Shown here: piece after piece, positions 1 to 8,650 of the stretch
Layout: each line of letters begins with the position of its first letter
Position numbering within the stretch: the stretch's first letter is position 1
Source of the DNA: Spirochaetota bacterium
GTDB taxonomy: Bacteria; Spirochaetota; UBA4802; UBA5550
Length of the DNA: 64,000 nucleotides
Assembly: GCA_024276015.1 (NCBI GenBank)
Contig: JAJRXZ010000026.1
Location: 1 to 64,000, forward strand
Direction: 5' to 3'
Made by a program: the position numbers and the translations under genes
Notes under the pieces: model-generated
What the model was told of the DNA's origin: nothing
Database searches by the model: none
Seen by the model: only the letters and a program-made list of their open reading frames with translations

Positions 1-248
1 ATAGAATTTAATATATCAGAAACCTGCTTCGGTGATAAAATAGAGGGCGTTCCTCCTCCGAAATAGATGGTATCTATTAAAGATACTTTTAAGGCAGGTA
101 TCCTTTCGCCTGCTTCTCTTATTAGTGCTTTTACATAGGAATCTATATGATCAGAGGCGACCGATCCTGAAAGCGGTAAAGAGAAAAAATTACAATAGTC
201 ACATTTCTTTCTGCAGAATGGAAAATGTATATACAGACCTGTGGTCAT
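1..248 (-). CDS. hemW: HemW-type radical SAM protein (partial, N-terminal part only)
   Basis: Translating the minus strand from the ATG at 248 gives an open frame that runs off the left edge (82 codons visible). It starts MTTGLYIHFPFC, shows the radical SAM cluster motif CRKKCDYC (CxxxCxxC, residues about 12-19) and later TIYFGGGTPS. These match the HemW / oxygen-independent coproporphyrinogen-oxidase-like family, where HemW handles haem and uses SAM and a [4Fe-4S] cluster. The start ATG overlaps the stop of the upstream NagZ-like gene as ATGA, so the two are probably translationally coupled. True HemN cannot be excluded without the C-terminus, but the short N-terminus before the CxxxCxxC motif fits HemW better. 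Confidence 0.85.
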   Translation of the reverse strand, partial: MTTGLYIHFPFCRKKCDYCNFFSLPLSGSVASDHIDSYVKALIREAGERIPALKVSLIDTIYFGGGTPSILSPKQVSDILNS

Positions 249-1903
249 CTCTTTTCGGGAAATCCAAGTGACAATTTGCTCTTCATAACCGGTTTAAAAT
301 CTCCATTTATACAATTTCCCATCTGCCTTATCGATTCATCCGTATTTGAAAAGGATATTAAAATATTATCTGCAAAACCTGATCTGACAATGGGAAAAGG
401 GTTGCCTGTGGAAAGTATAACGGGCTCAATGGAATATTTGCGGCAGAAATCTTTTAATCTCTTTATTTTTTTTATATGGGGTTTTAATTCGTGAATGTGA
501 TAGTATAATACTTTTGGGCTTTTCCCTGCTCTCAACTTTCTGTCAGAGAATGCCTTTCTCAGATTTTTATAAACCCGGTCGTTGCCGTCAATCTTTACTG
601 TTTTTAAAAGAATTTTGTCGGACATTATAAAAATTCTTGACGTCTCTTTGGGCGGCATAAGCAGTTCATCATTGCCATGATAAAAGATAGCCTTTCTGGA
701 AATTTCACTGTTTATTCTGTCTGCGTCTTTGAGTATGGAAAGTTCACTATCGGTGAAAAATAACCCGGTTTTTTTTATCTTTTTATCTGTATAATACATA
801 ATATTATACCTCAATTTTAATTCAATAATTCTCCTTACAGAATCGTCGATTCTTTCCATAGTGAGGATACCCTGTTCAACTGCTTTCCTGATTGAATTCA
901 ACATCATGGGAATACTTTTGCCATGGGTTGTGACCAAAACAATATCGGCTCCGGCCAAGATCGATTTTACAGCAGCCTCCCCCATTTTCATCTCTTTAGA
1001 TATGGCATTCATTTCCATATCGTCTGTTATTATTATTCCTTTAAACCCCATCCTTCTTCTCAAAATATCGGTTAAAAAAATCTTTGAGATAGTAGCAGGT
1101 TTATTGCTCTTTAATATCTTCGGGAAAGCTATATGAGCCGACATTACGCAGTCCAGTCCGCTGTTAATGGCTTTGATAAAGGGAGGAAATTCAATACGTG
1201 CCAGTCTTTCCATATTATAGTTTATTACCGGCAGTGTAAGATGGGAATCCTTATTGGTATCCCCATGCCCCGGAAAATGTTTGCCTACCGAAATACATCC
1301 TGACTCCTGAATCCCCTTGATATAATTTACACCAAGCTCCGATACAATTTCAGGATCGGAACCAAAGGATCTTATATTTATTACAGGATTATCGGGATTG
1401 TTATTTACATCCAGAACCGGTGCAAGATTCATATTTATCCCAAGCCGCTTTATCTGAAGTCCCAGTATTTTTGCCATTCTATAGGTCAGCTCTTTACTGT
1501 CGGCAATTCCCAATGCCATATTCCCGGGAAACTGCGTTACTCTTTTTACAATTCTCTTTACTCTGCCTCCCTCCTGATCAGTAGCAATAAAAAGAGGAAT
1601 ACCGGAAGCAGACATTGAAATATTCTGCATACGGGCAATATATTCTTCTATTTTATCTTCATTTTTTAAGTTATATCCGAACAGAATAATTCCGCCGGGC
1701 ATATATCTTTTTATTATAGCCGCGGTTTTTTTATTCATCTTTGTCCCCGGTACGGCTACCATTATCATCTGACCGATCTTCTTTTCAAGGGAGAGTTCCC
1801 TTGCAATAGGCGCAGCAAGTTTATCCATTCTTTTTTTTACGCATGAAGAGACCTGTAAAAGAAGTAAAAGAAGGAGTGCAATAAGAGATTTTCGCGGGAT
1901 CAT
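245..1903 (-). CDS. nagZ: Beta-N-acetylhexosaminidase, glycoside hydrolase family 3 (NagZ-like lipoprotein)
   Basis: GH3 enzymes of this type remove N-acetylglucosamine from muropeptides during peptidoglycan recycling. The protein has a leucine-rich signal with lipobox (VSSC), so it is probably a lipoprotein. The family motif KHFPGHGDT followed by DSH (about residues 206-221) carries the His/Asp acid-base pair, and TDDMEM (about 295) carries the nucleophile Asp. At about 550 aa it is longer than cytosolic proteobacterial NagZ (about 340 aa); a C-terminal extension of about 200 residues resembles the second domain of secreted GH3 enzymes. I chose the ATG at 1903 because AGGA lies 5 bases before it; an in-frame ATG at 1915 is also possible. 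It overlaps hemW by 4 bases. Confidence 0.9.
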   Translation of the reverse strand: MIPRKSLIALLLLLLLQVSSCVKKRMDKLAAPIARELSLEKKIGQMIMVAVPGTKMNKKTAAIIKRYMPGGIILFGYNLKNEDKIEEYIARMQNISMSASGIPLFIATDQEGGRVKRIVKRVTQFPGNMALGIADSKELTYRMAKILGLQIKRLGINMNLAPVLDVNNNPDNPVINIRSFGSDPEIVSELGVNYIKGIQESGCISVGKHFPGHGDTNKDSHLTLPVINYNMERLARIEFPPFIKAINSGLDCVMSAHIAFPKILKSNKPATISKIFLTDILRRRMGFKGIIITDDMEMNAISKEMKMGEAAVKSILAGADIVLVTTHGKSIPMMLNSIRKAVEQGILTMERIDDSVRRIIELKLRYNIMYYTDKKIKKTGLFFTDSELSILKDADRINSEISRKAIFYHGNDELLMPPKETSRIFIMSDKILLKTVKIDGNDRVYKNLRKAFSDRKLRAGKSPKVLYYHIHELKPHIKKIKRLKDFCRKYSIEPVILSTGNPFPIVRSGFADNILISFSNTDESIRQMGNCINGDFKPVMKSKLSLGFPEKR

Positions 1904-2147
1904 CATTATCCTCATAATAAATTGTATGAATTATGTTCTCTAACATTCTTTTTCTCAGATAATTACTTATCAAGCTTTTTTATATAATTCTTCTAATTTA
2001 GAAAAAGAAAGCGCAAAAAAGAGAACACATTAGGTTGGATTTTATAAAATTCCGTATGGTATTATTCAAAAAAAATAAATTTATTATTGATTTTTACGTA
2101 AATTTTATATTTTATGAAAAACTAACATATAATTATTAAAGGATGCA

Positions 2148-2936
2148 GTGATAACCTACATGAAAAAATTTAAACTTCAGAAAGCATTTGACAACCATGA
2201 ATTCATGCACTCGAGAGAAGCGAGGACAATCAGAATAGTCAGTGAGTATATTGAACCGGAGAAGAGATTCAATGAACTCAATGTAAAACACACTGTTGTA
2301 TTTTTCGGTTCTGCAAGAACAATGCCGGAAGGAAATGATAAGACATCAAAATATTACATTGCAGCAGAAGATTTTGCATACGAACTTTCAATGTTAAGCA
2401 AACAACTTAAAGAAGAAATTAACGATTCCTTTTACATCTGCACAGGCGGCGGGCCCGGTATTATGGAAGCAGCAAATAAAGGCGCTGCAAGAGCCGGTAT
2501 GCCTTCAATCGGATTAAACATCGAACTTCCCTTTGAACAGAGCTGCAACGAATATATAACTCCGGAATTAAATTTTGAATTTCACTATTTCTTTATGAGA
2601 AAATTGTGGTTTCTCTTCCATGCAAAATCCATTGTTATTTTCCCGGGCGGATTCGGAACCATGGATGAACTTTTTGAAACACTAACACTGGTACAGACAA
2701 AAAAACTTGAAAAATTCGATATTCCTATTCTACTCTATGACGAAGGATTCTGGAAAGATCTGATCAACTTTGATAAATTTGTCGATTACGGACTTATCTC
2801 TCCTGATGATATAAACCTGTTTCACTATTTTTCAAACTCACAGGAAGGCATTGAGATTTTGAAAGACAGATTAATAGATAGCATGAATAGATTCGATAAT
2901 ATATTAACCCGCAGAAACATCGGAAAGAAATTGTAA
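2148..2936 (+). CDS. LOG-family (lysine-decarboxylase-like fold) nucleotide-binding protein
   Basis: 262-aa Rossmann-type protein. It has CTGGGPGIMEAAN near residues 98-110 and the signature PGGFGTMDELFE near 165-176, the PGGxGTxxE motif of LOG proteins, which in characterised members hydrolyse nucleoside 5'-monophosphates (cytokinin-activating phosphoribohydrolase). The length fits the longer bacterial LOG/YgdH-like group rather than 180-aa plant-type LOG; the exact substrate cannot be inferred. I take the GTG at 2148 as start because AAAGG sits 5 bases upstream; the ATG at 2160 would be 17 bases from it. The stop overlaps the next start (TAATG), indicating coupling. Confidence 0.85.
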   Translation: MITYMKKFKLQKAFDNHEFMHSREARTIRIVSEYIEPEKRFNELNVKHTVVFFGSARTMPEGNDKTSKYYIAAEDFAYELSMLSKQLKEEINDSFYICTGGGPGIMEAANKGAARAGMPSIGLNIELPFEQSCNEYITPELNFEFHYFFMRKLWFLFHAKSIVIFPGGFGTMDELFETLTLVQTKKLEKFDIPILLYDEGFWKDLINFDKFVDYGLISPDDINLFHYFSNSQEGIEILKDRLIDSMNRFDNILTRRNIGKKL

Positions 2937-3451
2937 TGTTAAAAATTATTAAAAATATAATTTTTCTGCTCATTTTAATATACGCTGCCGAGATATATTC
3001 TCTTGAAGAATTCGTAAAATTCAGCAGCGGGCAATTCAAATACAGCGTTGAAATCCCAAAGAGCTGGAGAAGATCCCAGATCAATCTCGGTTATAAAGAG
3101 ATCCTCTTTTTAGAAAAAAACATGAATACAGGTATAAAAATATATGCTGCCTATTCTGACCGGGATGAAATAAAGAAGTGGGCTTCATGGAAAGAGTGGT
3201 ATATCAAAGGAACAGGCAGAAATCTAAAATTAATTTTAGAAAAAAACAACGTTCATGTCAGCAGCAAAATCGACAGCAGGCTTGTTGTATTCCAGTACTC
3301 CCGCCGAAACAGAAAAATACTTAACAGAATGCTTATCAGCAGATTCGGGAATGTTGTACAGGTTATTCAATGCAGCGCCCCGGTGGCCGCCTTTTATAAA
3401 TATGACGCTGTATTCAACAGAGTTATGAGAAGTCTGCAAACCAATCTGTAG
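2936..3451 (+). CDS. Secreted protein of unknown function (PsbP/DUF1795-like architecture)
   Basis: 171 aa with a clear N-terminal signal peptide (hydrophobic residues 7-18, then a polar mature region). The mature part is a single small alpha/beta domain of the pattern seen in PsbP-like or DUF1795-type secreted proteins: an early strand ending YSVEIPKSWR, a long middle helix, and a final amphipathic helix (FNRVMRSLQ). I do not recognise a catalytic motif and do not assign a function. Its start overlaps the LOG-gene stop by one base, so it is in the same transcript; the transglycosylase gene follows after 32 bases. Confidence 0.7.
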   Translation: MLKIIKNIIFLLILIYAAEIYSLEEFVKFSSGQFKYSVEIPKSWRRSQINLGYKEILFLEKNMNTGIKIYAAYSDRDEIKKWASWKEWYIKGTGRNLKLILEKNNVHVSSKIDSRLVVFQYSRRNRKILNRMLISRFGNVVQVIQCSAPVAAFYKYDAVFNRVMRSLQTNL

Positions 3452-3483
3452 ACTGCCTGTAAACTTACTATAAAACATCTCCA

Positions 3484-4179
3484 ATGAATAATATTCTGAA
3501 AACAAGAATAAAAAAATGCATCAAATTTTTTCTTAAAATAATTCTGACATTACACCTGATAATAATATTCATTGTTCTCATAATATCCTTTTATCTGAGA
3601 GATCATAATCCTGAAAGTACCAGCCTTATGCTTTATCGTAAAAGACATGATAATTATAAAATTAAAAAAGTACTATTCATCCCCCTTGCAGAAATAAAAA
3701 ATAATGTCAGGAAGATGTTTATAAAAACAGAAGATCCGTCATTCCCAACCCATCACGGGATACACATAGGAGCCATTATTAATGCATACCGTTTAAATAA
3801 AAAATTGGGTTATATCAAATGGGGAGGCAGTACCATTACTCAGCAGCTTGCAAGGTCGCTGATTCTTATTCCTGCAAAAACGTACTCGAGGAAATATATT
3901 GAAATCATCACAGCACTGACAATGGAACTGGTACTGAGCAAAGACAGAATACTGGAACTCTATATCAACTATATCGAATTTGGGGAAGGTGTATTCGGGA
4001 TCGGACAGGGAGCCAGATTCTATTATAAAAGGAGTTATAATAGACTCAATACCGATGAAATTATTAAACTTGTAACGATTCTGCCCAATCCTCTGAAATA
4101 TAATCCGGAAAATTTCATGTCAAACAGGCATCTGAAAAGAAGGTATTACAACCTTGTGAAGAACTTTAATCAGGAATAA
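3484..4179 (+). CDS. mtgA: Monofunctional biosynthetic peptidoglycan transglycosylase (GT51), divergent copy
   Basis: Polymerises lipid II into glycan strands at the periplasmic face. It has an N-terminal membrane anchor (about 14-38) and then a single GT51 domain: the catalytic Glu is in KTEDPSF (E83), the family hallmark GGSTITQQLAR spans 114-124, and ELYINYIEFGEGVFGIG follows. No transpeptidase domain is present (231 aa total). The substrate-loop segment is unusual: where the second copy at 16484-17233 has YRFYSHPGID, this one has PSFPTHHGIH. The 3' end lies 24 bases from tRNA-Leu. The family assignment is firm; full activity is less certain because of the divergent loop. Confidence 0.88.
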   Translation: MNNILKTRIKKCIKFFLKIILTLHLIIIFIVLIISFYLRDHNPESTSLMLYRKRHDNYKIKKVLFIPLAEIKNNVRKMFIKTEDPSFPTHHGIHIGAIINAYRLNKKLGYIKWGGSTITQQLARSLILIPAKTYSRKYIEIITALTMELVLSKDRILELYINYIEFGEGVFGIGQGARFYYKRSYNRLNTDEIIKLVTILPNPLKYNPENFMSNRHLKRRYYNLVKNFNQE

Positions 4180-4203
4180 TGTGTATTCTCTTTATAAAAG
4201 GCT

Positions 4204-4289
4204 TGCCCAGGGCGGGACTTGAACCCGCACGAGCGTAAAGCTCAAGGGATTTTAAGTCCCTTGTGTCTACCAAATTCCACCACCTGGGC
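4204..4289 (-). tRNA. tRNA-Leu (anticodon UAA)
   Basis: 86-nt class II tRNA read on the minus strand: 7-bp acceptor GCCCAGG/CCTGGGC, anticodon loop CTTAAAA (TAA), a long variable arm typical of Leu, and the T loop TTCAAGT. The discriminator is A at 4204. No CCA is encoded, so CCA must be added by nucleotidyltransferase. It follows tRNA-Cys on the same strand, with a hairpin between them. Confidence 0.96.
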
Positions 4290-4293
4290 GCTT

Positions 4294-4330
4294 ATAAAAG
4301 ACAGGCATCAGCAATAAATTCCGATGCCTG
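4294..4330 (-). terminator. Hairpin between tRNA-Cys and tRNA-Leu, terminator-like
   Basis: A perfect 8-bp stem, CAGGCATC (4302-4309) with GATGCCTG (4323-4330), encloses a 13-nt loop. On the minus strand it is followed by TCTTTTATAAG. It sits between tRNA-Cys and tRNA-Leu, so it may be a leaky intrinsic terminator or a processing spacer for a two-tRNA precursor. The T-run is interrupted, which lowers certainty. Confidence 0.45.
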
Positions 4331-4335
4331 CGCTG

Positions 4336-4408
4336 AGGCGTCGAGCGGATTCGAACCGCTAAATGGAGGTTTTGCAGACCTCTCCCTTAGCCATTTGGGT
4401 ACGACGCC
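4336..4408 (-). tRNA. tRNA-Cys (anticodon GCA)
   Basis: 73-nt tRNA on the minus strand: acceptor GGCGTCG/CGACGCC, anticodon loop CTGCAAA (GCA), T loop TTCGAAT. The discriminator is U73 (complement of 4336), the known cysteine identity base, which supports the call. CCA is not encoded. Confidence 0.96.
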
Positions 4409-4410
4409 AT

Positions 4411-4748
4411 ATCGATTAAATATGACATTAAGAAATCTCATTCTCTGTTGTCAACTGAAATATCACTACTAAAAAAAATTTCAACGCCGAATTCAAGTTT
4501 ATCGTAACCTATTCAAATTTATAAATAATTGTACATCTAAAATATATATTAAAATTAAAATATAAATATAAATTTTTAGACGAAATATTTATTTTAATTT
4601 GACAACATTATCACTTTATAAATAAAAGTACATAAATATTAATTATTTGTTTAAAAATAATCAATTAAATACTATATTAAATTAAATACTTTGGCAAAGT
4701 TACAGCAACAGGAATAATATTTTTTAATTTATATTTTAGGAGGCCTGT
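4411..4748. other. AT-rich intergenic region upstream of fadN, no gene seen
   Basis: About 340 bases, very rich in A and T, with no plausible ORF. The left end holds the minus-strand tRNA promoter. A TTGACA at 4599-4604 could be a -35 for the downstream beta-oxidation operon, with only a weak AT-rich -10 near 4617-4627. The ribosome-binding site AGGAGG lies just before the ATG at 4749. Confidence 0.6.
4425..4454 (-). promoter_or_regulatory. Putative promoter of the tRNA-Cys/tRNA-Leu unit
   Basis: On the minus strand a perfect -35 TTGACA (4454-4449) is followed after 18 bases by TAATGT (4430-4425), a weak -10. The predicted start lies just before the mature 5' end of tRNA-Cys at 4408. The same pattern of a perfect TTGACA close to the 5' end occurs at the other two tRNA loci in the window. 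Confidence 0.45.
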
Positions 4749-7157
4749 ATGAATAGAAGGATCGAAAAGGTAGCTGTCATAGGCTCCGGCATTATGGGAG
4801 GAGGTATAGCTGCTCTTTGTGCCAGTGCCGGTATAAAAACACTGCTCATGGACATTGTCCCTTTTGATTTAAAAGATGAAGAGAGGAACGATCCTGAAGC
4901 AAGGAACAGAATTGTAAAAGCCGGTCTTGAAGCAACCATAAATTCCAAACCGTCGTTATTTATGGATAAAAAGAATGATTTGCAGTTTATTGAAACGGGA
5001 AATCTCGAGGATGATCTTGACAAACTATCGGATTGTGACTGGATAGTGGAGGTTATAGTTGAAAACCTGAAAATCAAACAGGAACTTTTCAGTAAGATCG
5101 AAAAAGTAATTAAACCGGGCACAATAATTTCAACCAATACTTCGGGACTGCCGCTGAATCAGATATCGGAAAAATTCAGCAAAGAAATGAAAGAACACTT
5201 TCTTGGGACACACTTTTTTAATCCGGTGAGATATATGCACCTTCTTGAGTTGATCCCGGGTGAGAACACAAATCCTGATATTTTAAAATTTATGGCAGAT
5301 TTTGGCGAAAAGGTTCTGGGCAAGGGAATTGTTTGGGCAAAGGATACGCCGAATTTTATCGGCAACAGAATAGGCATTCAGTCAATGGTCTATACAATGC
5401 AGGTTATGATGGATATGGATATTTCCATACCGGAAGTGGACGCTGTTTTCGGGACTCCCACAGGAAGACCAAAAACCGCTGCTTTTAAAACCGCCGACCT
5501 TGTAGGACTTGATACATTCAAACATGTTGCAGACAACTGCTACGAGCTGTGTCCCGATGATAAAATGAGAGATACCCTTAAACTGCCCGATTTTGTTTCA
5601 AAAATGGTGGAGAATAAATGGCTCGGCAATAAAACCAAAGGCGGTTTCTACAAGAAAGAGATAACTCCGGAATGGAAAACCATTAGAAAAGTAATCAATT
5701 ATAAAACTCTTGAATATGAAGAATTAAAAAAACCTGAACTGCCGTTACTGGGAGAGGTAAAAAAAGCCAAAACACTTGAAGAAAAATTACAACTGGTTTT
5801 TTACGGAGAAGAAAAGATCTCACAATTTGCCAGGAAAGTACTGACAGGTTCCTTAACCTACTCGGCCAGTTTAATTCCCGAGATATCGGACACAATTGTT
5901 GAAATTGACAATGCAATGAAATGGGGTTATAACTGGCAAAAAGGTCCCTTTGAATCATGGGATGCCATAGGCGTCAGAAAATCGGTTGAAAGAATGGAAA
6001 AAGAGGGCGCTAAAGTACCTGACAATATTAAAAAGATGCTTGAAAGCGGCAATGAATCCTTCTACAAAAAAGAGAACGGCAAAACCTTATATTTCGATTT
6101 TGAATCGGGTACTTACAAAGAAGTAAATTTCAGCCCCAATATTATCATTCTGGAAAATCTGAAAGATAACAACAAAACCGTTAAATCAAACAACTCATGC
6201 TCACTTATTGATCTGGGCCACGGAGTTTTTAATATCGAATTTCATACAAAGATGAACGCCCTCAATAAAGAGATTATTGAGATGATGGCAGAAGCCAATG
6301 AGTATGTTCTTAAGAACGGTATCGGACTCGTTATAGGCAACCAGGCGCCGGGAGTACCGGGAGCCTTCTCAGCAGGAGCGGACCTCTCCTATCTGCTGGA
6401 ACTGGTAAAGGCAGGTAAATTCTCGGACATTGATAAAATGATCGCCGAAGGGCATCGCAATGTTTTAACAGCCAAATATGCGCCCATACCTGTTGTGGCA
6501 GCTCCTTACGGTATGACTCTCGGAGGCGGATGTGAGATCTGCCTTGCGGCAGACAGGATCGTAGCCCATGGAGAGCTCTATATGGGGCTTGTTGAGATCG
6601 GAGCCGGAGTTCTGCCGGCAGGAGGAGGCATCACAAATCTCTGGAGAAAGTTTATTGAGACCAGACCCGGGCCCGTAAAAATTTCCGATTATGCCGCATA
6701 TTTTATTCCTGCATTAATGAATATTGCTCAGGCAAAGGTTTCCACTTCAGCGGCTCACGCTTATGCGATGGGTTTCCTCGGGGCAAAAGATAAAATTGTC
6801 TTCAATAAAGATCATTTGATCGGAGAAGCAAAGAAAGAAGTACTCAGAATGGCGGAAGACGGGTACAGGCCTCCTGCAAAAACCAAAATCCCCGTAATGG
6901 GAAGAGAAGCGCAGGGAATGATATATGCCAATATGCTCAACATGAGGGACGGAGGATATATAACTCCCCACATGGAATTTATAGCCCTTAAAATAGCATA
7001 TGTTATGTCCGGAGGAGATGTTTTACAGGGAACGCTTATTGACGAGGAAGATATGCTTAAACTGGAAAGAGAGTCCTTTGTTGAACTCCTTAAAACCGAA
7101 AACTCGCAAAAAATGGCAGAGCATATATTAAAAACCGGAAAACCACTATTCTTATAA
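4749..7157 (+). CDS. fadN: 3-hydroxyacyl-CoA dehydrogenase / enoyl-CoA hydratase fusion (FadN-type)
   Basis: Catalyses two consecutive beta-oxidation steps, hydration of enoyl-CoA and NAD-dependent oxidation of the 3-hydroxyacyl-CoA. The N-terminal half is the dehydrogenase: Rossmann GSGIMGGGIA (about 11-20) and the catalytic-His motif THFFNPV (about 155-161). The C-terminal part (about 480-750) is a crotonase domain with FSAGADLS (oxyanion loop), GGGCE and GLVEIG, so both crotonase Glu residues appear kept. This order (dehydrogenase first) and the length of 802 aa match Bacillus FadN, not E. coli FadB. A strong AGGAGG precedes the ATG. The thiolase gene follows 35 bases later; no acyl-CoA dehydrogenase is nearby. 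Confidence 0.93.
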   Translation: MNRRIEKVAVIGSGIMGGGIAALCASAGIKTLLMDIVPFDLKDEERNDPEARNRIVKAGLEATINSKPSLFMDKKNDLQFIETGNLEDDLDKLSDCDWIVEVIVENLKIKQELFSKIEKVIKPGTIISTNTSGLPLNQISEKFSKEMKEHFLGTHFFNPVRYMHLLELIPGENTNPDILKFMADFGEKVLGKGIVWAKDTPNFIGNRIGIQSMVYTMQVMMDMDISIPEVDAVFGTPTGRPKTAAFKTADLVGLDTFKHVADNCYELCPDDKMRDTLKLPDFVSKMVENKWLGNKTKGGFYKKEITPEWKTIRKVINYKTLEYEELKKPELPLLGEVKKAKTLEEKLQLVFYGEEKISQFARKVLTGSLTYSASLIPEISDTIVEIDNAMKWGYNWQKGPFESWDAIGVRKSVERMEKEGAKVPDNIKKMLESGNESFYKKENGKTLYFDFESGTYKEVNFSPNIIILENLKDNNKTVKSNNSCSLIDLGHGVFNIEFHTKMNALNKEIIEMMAEANEYVLKNGIGLVIGNQAPGVPGAFSAGADLSYLLELVKAGKFSDIDKMIAEGHRNVLTAKYAPIPVVAAPYGMTLGGGCEICLAADRIVAHGELYMGLVEIGAGVLPAGGGITNLWRKFIETRPGPVKISDYAAYFIPALMNIAQAKVSTSAAHAYAMGFLGAKDKIVFNKDHLIGEAKKEVLRMAEDGYRPPAKTKIPVMGREAQGMIYANMLNMRDGGYITPHMEFIALKIAYVMSGGDVLQGTLIDEEDMLKLERESFVELLKTENSQKMAEHILKTGKPLFL

Positions 7158-7192
7158 AATCTTAACAAAATTGAATCTCAGGAGGACAAATA

Positions 7193-8386
7193 ATGAGAGA
7201 TGCATATATAGTATCAGCAGTAAGAACACCCGGATGCAGAAGAGCCAAAGGAGCTTTTGCTCAAACAAGACCTGAAGATCTCATTGCCCATATACTCAGC
7301 GCTGCTGTTGACAAAGTTGACGGTATTGAAAAAGGCGACATAGACGACCTGATGTTGGGCTGCGCCTTCCCTGAAGCGGAACAGGGATTGAATATCTCAA
7401 GAATTGCGCTCCTTATGGCGGGTTTTCCCGAAAAAGTAAGCGGCGCAACTGTTAACAGGTTCTGTTCATCAGGCCTTGAATCGATTGCCCTGTCATCACT
7501 GAGGGTAATGAGCGGCTGGTCTGAAATTACAATGGCAGGAGGATTGGAATCCATGTCCTTTGTGCCCATGGGCGGCAACTTCCCCAGACCCCACCCCGAA
7601 TGGGCAAAGGAACACCCTGAAGTTTATGTATCCATGGGCATAACTGCGGAAAATGTAGCAAAGAGGTACAATATCTCAAGAGAACAGCAGGACGAGTTTG
7701 CCTATCATTCTCAAATGAAAGCAGCGGAAGCTCAAAAAAACGGGCTCTTTACCGAAATAGTTCCCACGCCTGCGACAAAATTCGGCAAAAACGGCAAAGA
7801 AACCGTAATGCAGGATTTTGACGACGGAGTCAGACCTACAACAACTATTGAAGGACTTGCAAAATTAAGGCCTGCCTTTTCAACTACAGGTTCTGTAACA
7901 GCCGGCAACTCTTCGCAGACCACCGACGGAGCAGCGGCAGTAATTATTATGAGTGAAGATGCTATAAAAAAATACAATGTGAAACCCATTGCAAAATTCA
8001 AATTTTATACCACAACAGGCTGCAAACCGGACGAAATGGGAATCGGCCCTGCCCTTGCAATACCGAAACTTTTAAAAATTGCAGGATTAAAAATCGAAGA
8101 CATCGGGCTCTGGGAAATAAACGAAGCCTTTGCATCACAGGCTCTCTATTCGGCTCAACAGATCGGTATCGGCGATAAAAAATACTGGGCATTTGACAGC
8201 GATGAAAAGATCCTGAACATAAACGGCGGAGCTATTGCACTTGGCCATCCTCTGGGATGCACAGGGTCAAAGCTTGCCGCTACTCTTCTTGCGAACATGC
8301 AGCGTCTCGGCGTAAAGTACGGCGTAGAGTCCATGTGTATTGGCGGAGGTATGGGAGCGGCAGCTCTTTTTGAACTGTGTGAATAA
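7193..8386 (+). CDS. fadA: Acetyl-CoA acyltransferase (3-ketoacyl-CoA thiolase)
   Basis: Performs the thiolytic cleavage that ends each beta-oxidation round, releasing acetyl-CoA. 397 aa, normal thiolase length. The nucleophile is C91 in VNRFCSSG; the C-terminal signatures are GGAIALGHPLGCTG (His about 351) and CIGGGMGAAA (second Cys about 381). AGGAGG is placed 6 bases before the ATG. It is co-transcribed with the upstream hydratase/dehydrogenase fusion and followed by a terminator. Biosynthetic acetoacetyl-CoA thiolase is a related possibility, but the pairing with FadN favours degradation. Confidence 0.93.
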   Translation: MRDAYIVSAVRTPGCRRAKGAFAQTRPEDLIAHILSAAVDKVDGIEKGDIDDLMLGCAFPEAEQGLNISRIALLMAGFPEKVSGATVNRFCSSGLESIALSSLRVMSGWSEITMAGGLESMSFVPMGGNFPRPHPEWAKEHPEVYVSMGITAENVAKRYNISREQQDEFAYHSQMKAAEAQKNGLFTEIVPTPATKFGKNGKETVMQDFDDGVRPTTTIEGLAKLRPAFSTTGSVTAGNSSQTTDGAAAVIIMSEDAIKKYNVKPIAKFKFYTTTGCKPDEMGIGPALAIPKLLKIAGLKIEDIGLWEINEAFASQALYSAQQIGIGDKKYWAFDSDEKILNINGGAIALGHPLGCTGSKLAATLLANMQRLGVKYGVESMCIGGGMGAAALFELCE

Positions 8387-8400
8387 TTGTTTGATCCGGG

Positions 8401-8455
8401 AGGCTGCCCTTGGGCGGCTTTCCGGCATATATTTCTCCCTTAAGAAATATTTTTC
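8401..8455 (+). terminator. Tandem terminator hairpins after the fadN-thiolase operon
   Basis: Two hairpins in a row follow the thiolase stop. The first is a 6-bp GC-rich stem (8403-8408 with 8413-8418, tetraloop CTTG, one G-T pair) followed by TTT. The second is a perfect 8-bp stem ATATTTCT (8429-8436) with AGAAATAT (8443-8450), followed by TTTTC. They separate the operon from the small ORF at 8497. Confidence 0.6.
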
Positions 8456-8496
8456 ATACTCCGATTTAATTAATGAATTATTTACGGAGAAAAATT

Positions 8497-8640
8497 ATGA
8501 AAAAACACTTTAAAAACATTGACAGATGGAAGATCCGGCAGATTAAGTATTTCAAGAAATATCTCAAATCCCTTGAGCATAATACTGATAAGTACCACAT
8601 TATTGAAGAAGGAATTATAAACCTGGAAAAGAGTTTATAA
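8497..8640 (+). CDS. Small basic protein of unknown function (47 aa)
   Basis: A 47-codon ORF beginning MKKHFKNIDRW and ending INLEKSL. It is highly charged (Lys, His, Glu), predicted helical and has no signal peptide or cysteine. GGAGA lies 6 bases before the ATG, and its stop is only 10 bases from the next gene's start, so it looks like the first gene of a unit with the membrane-anchored protein and dCMP deaminase. No family recognised. Support is the RBS and spacing only. Confidence 0.5.
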   Translation: MKKHFKNIDRWKIRQIKYFKKYLKSLEHNTDKYHIIEEGIINLEKSL

Positions 8641-8650
8641 AGTCGGAAAA

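Noticed and set aside
4263-4472. Plus-strand 69-codon ORF
   Set aside because: It runs across tRNA-Leu and tRNA-Cys, which are certain; it is an accident of the tRNA sequence.
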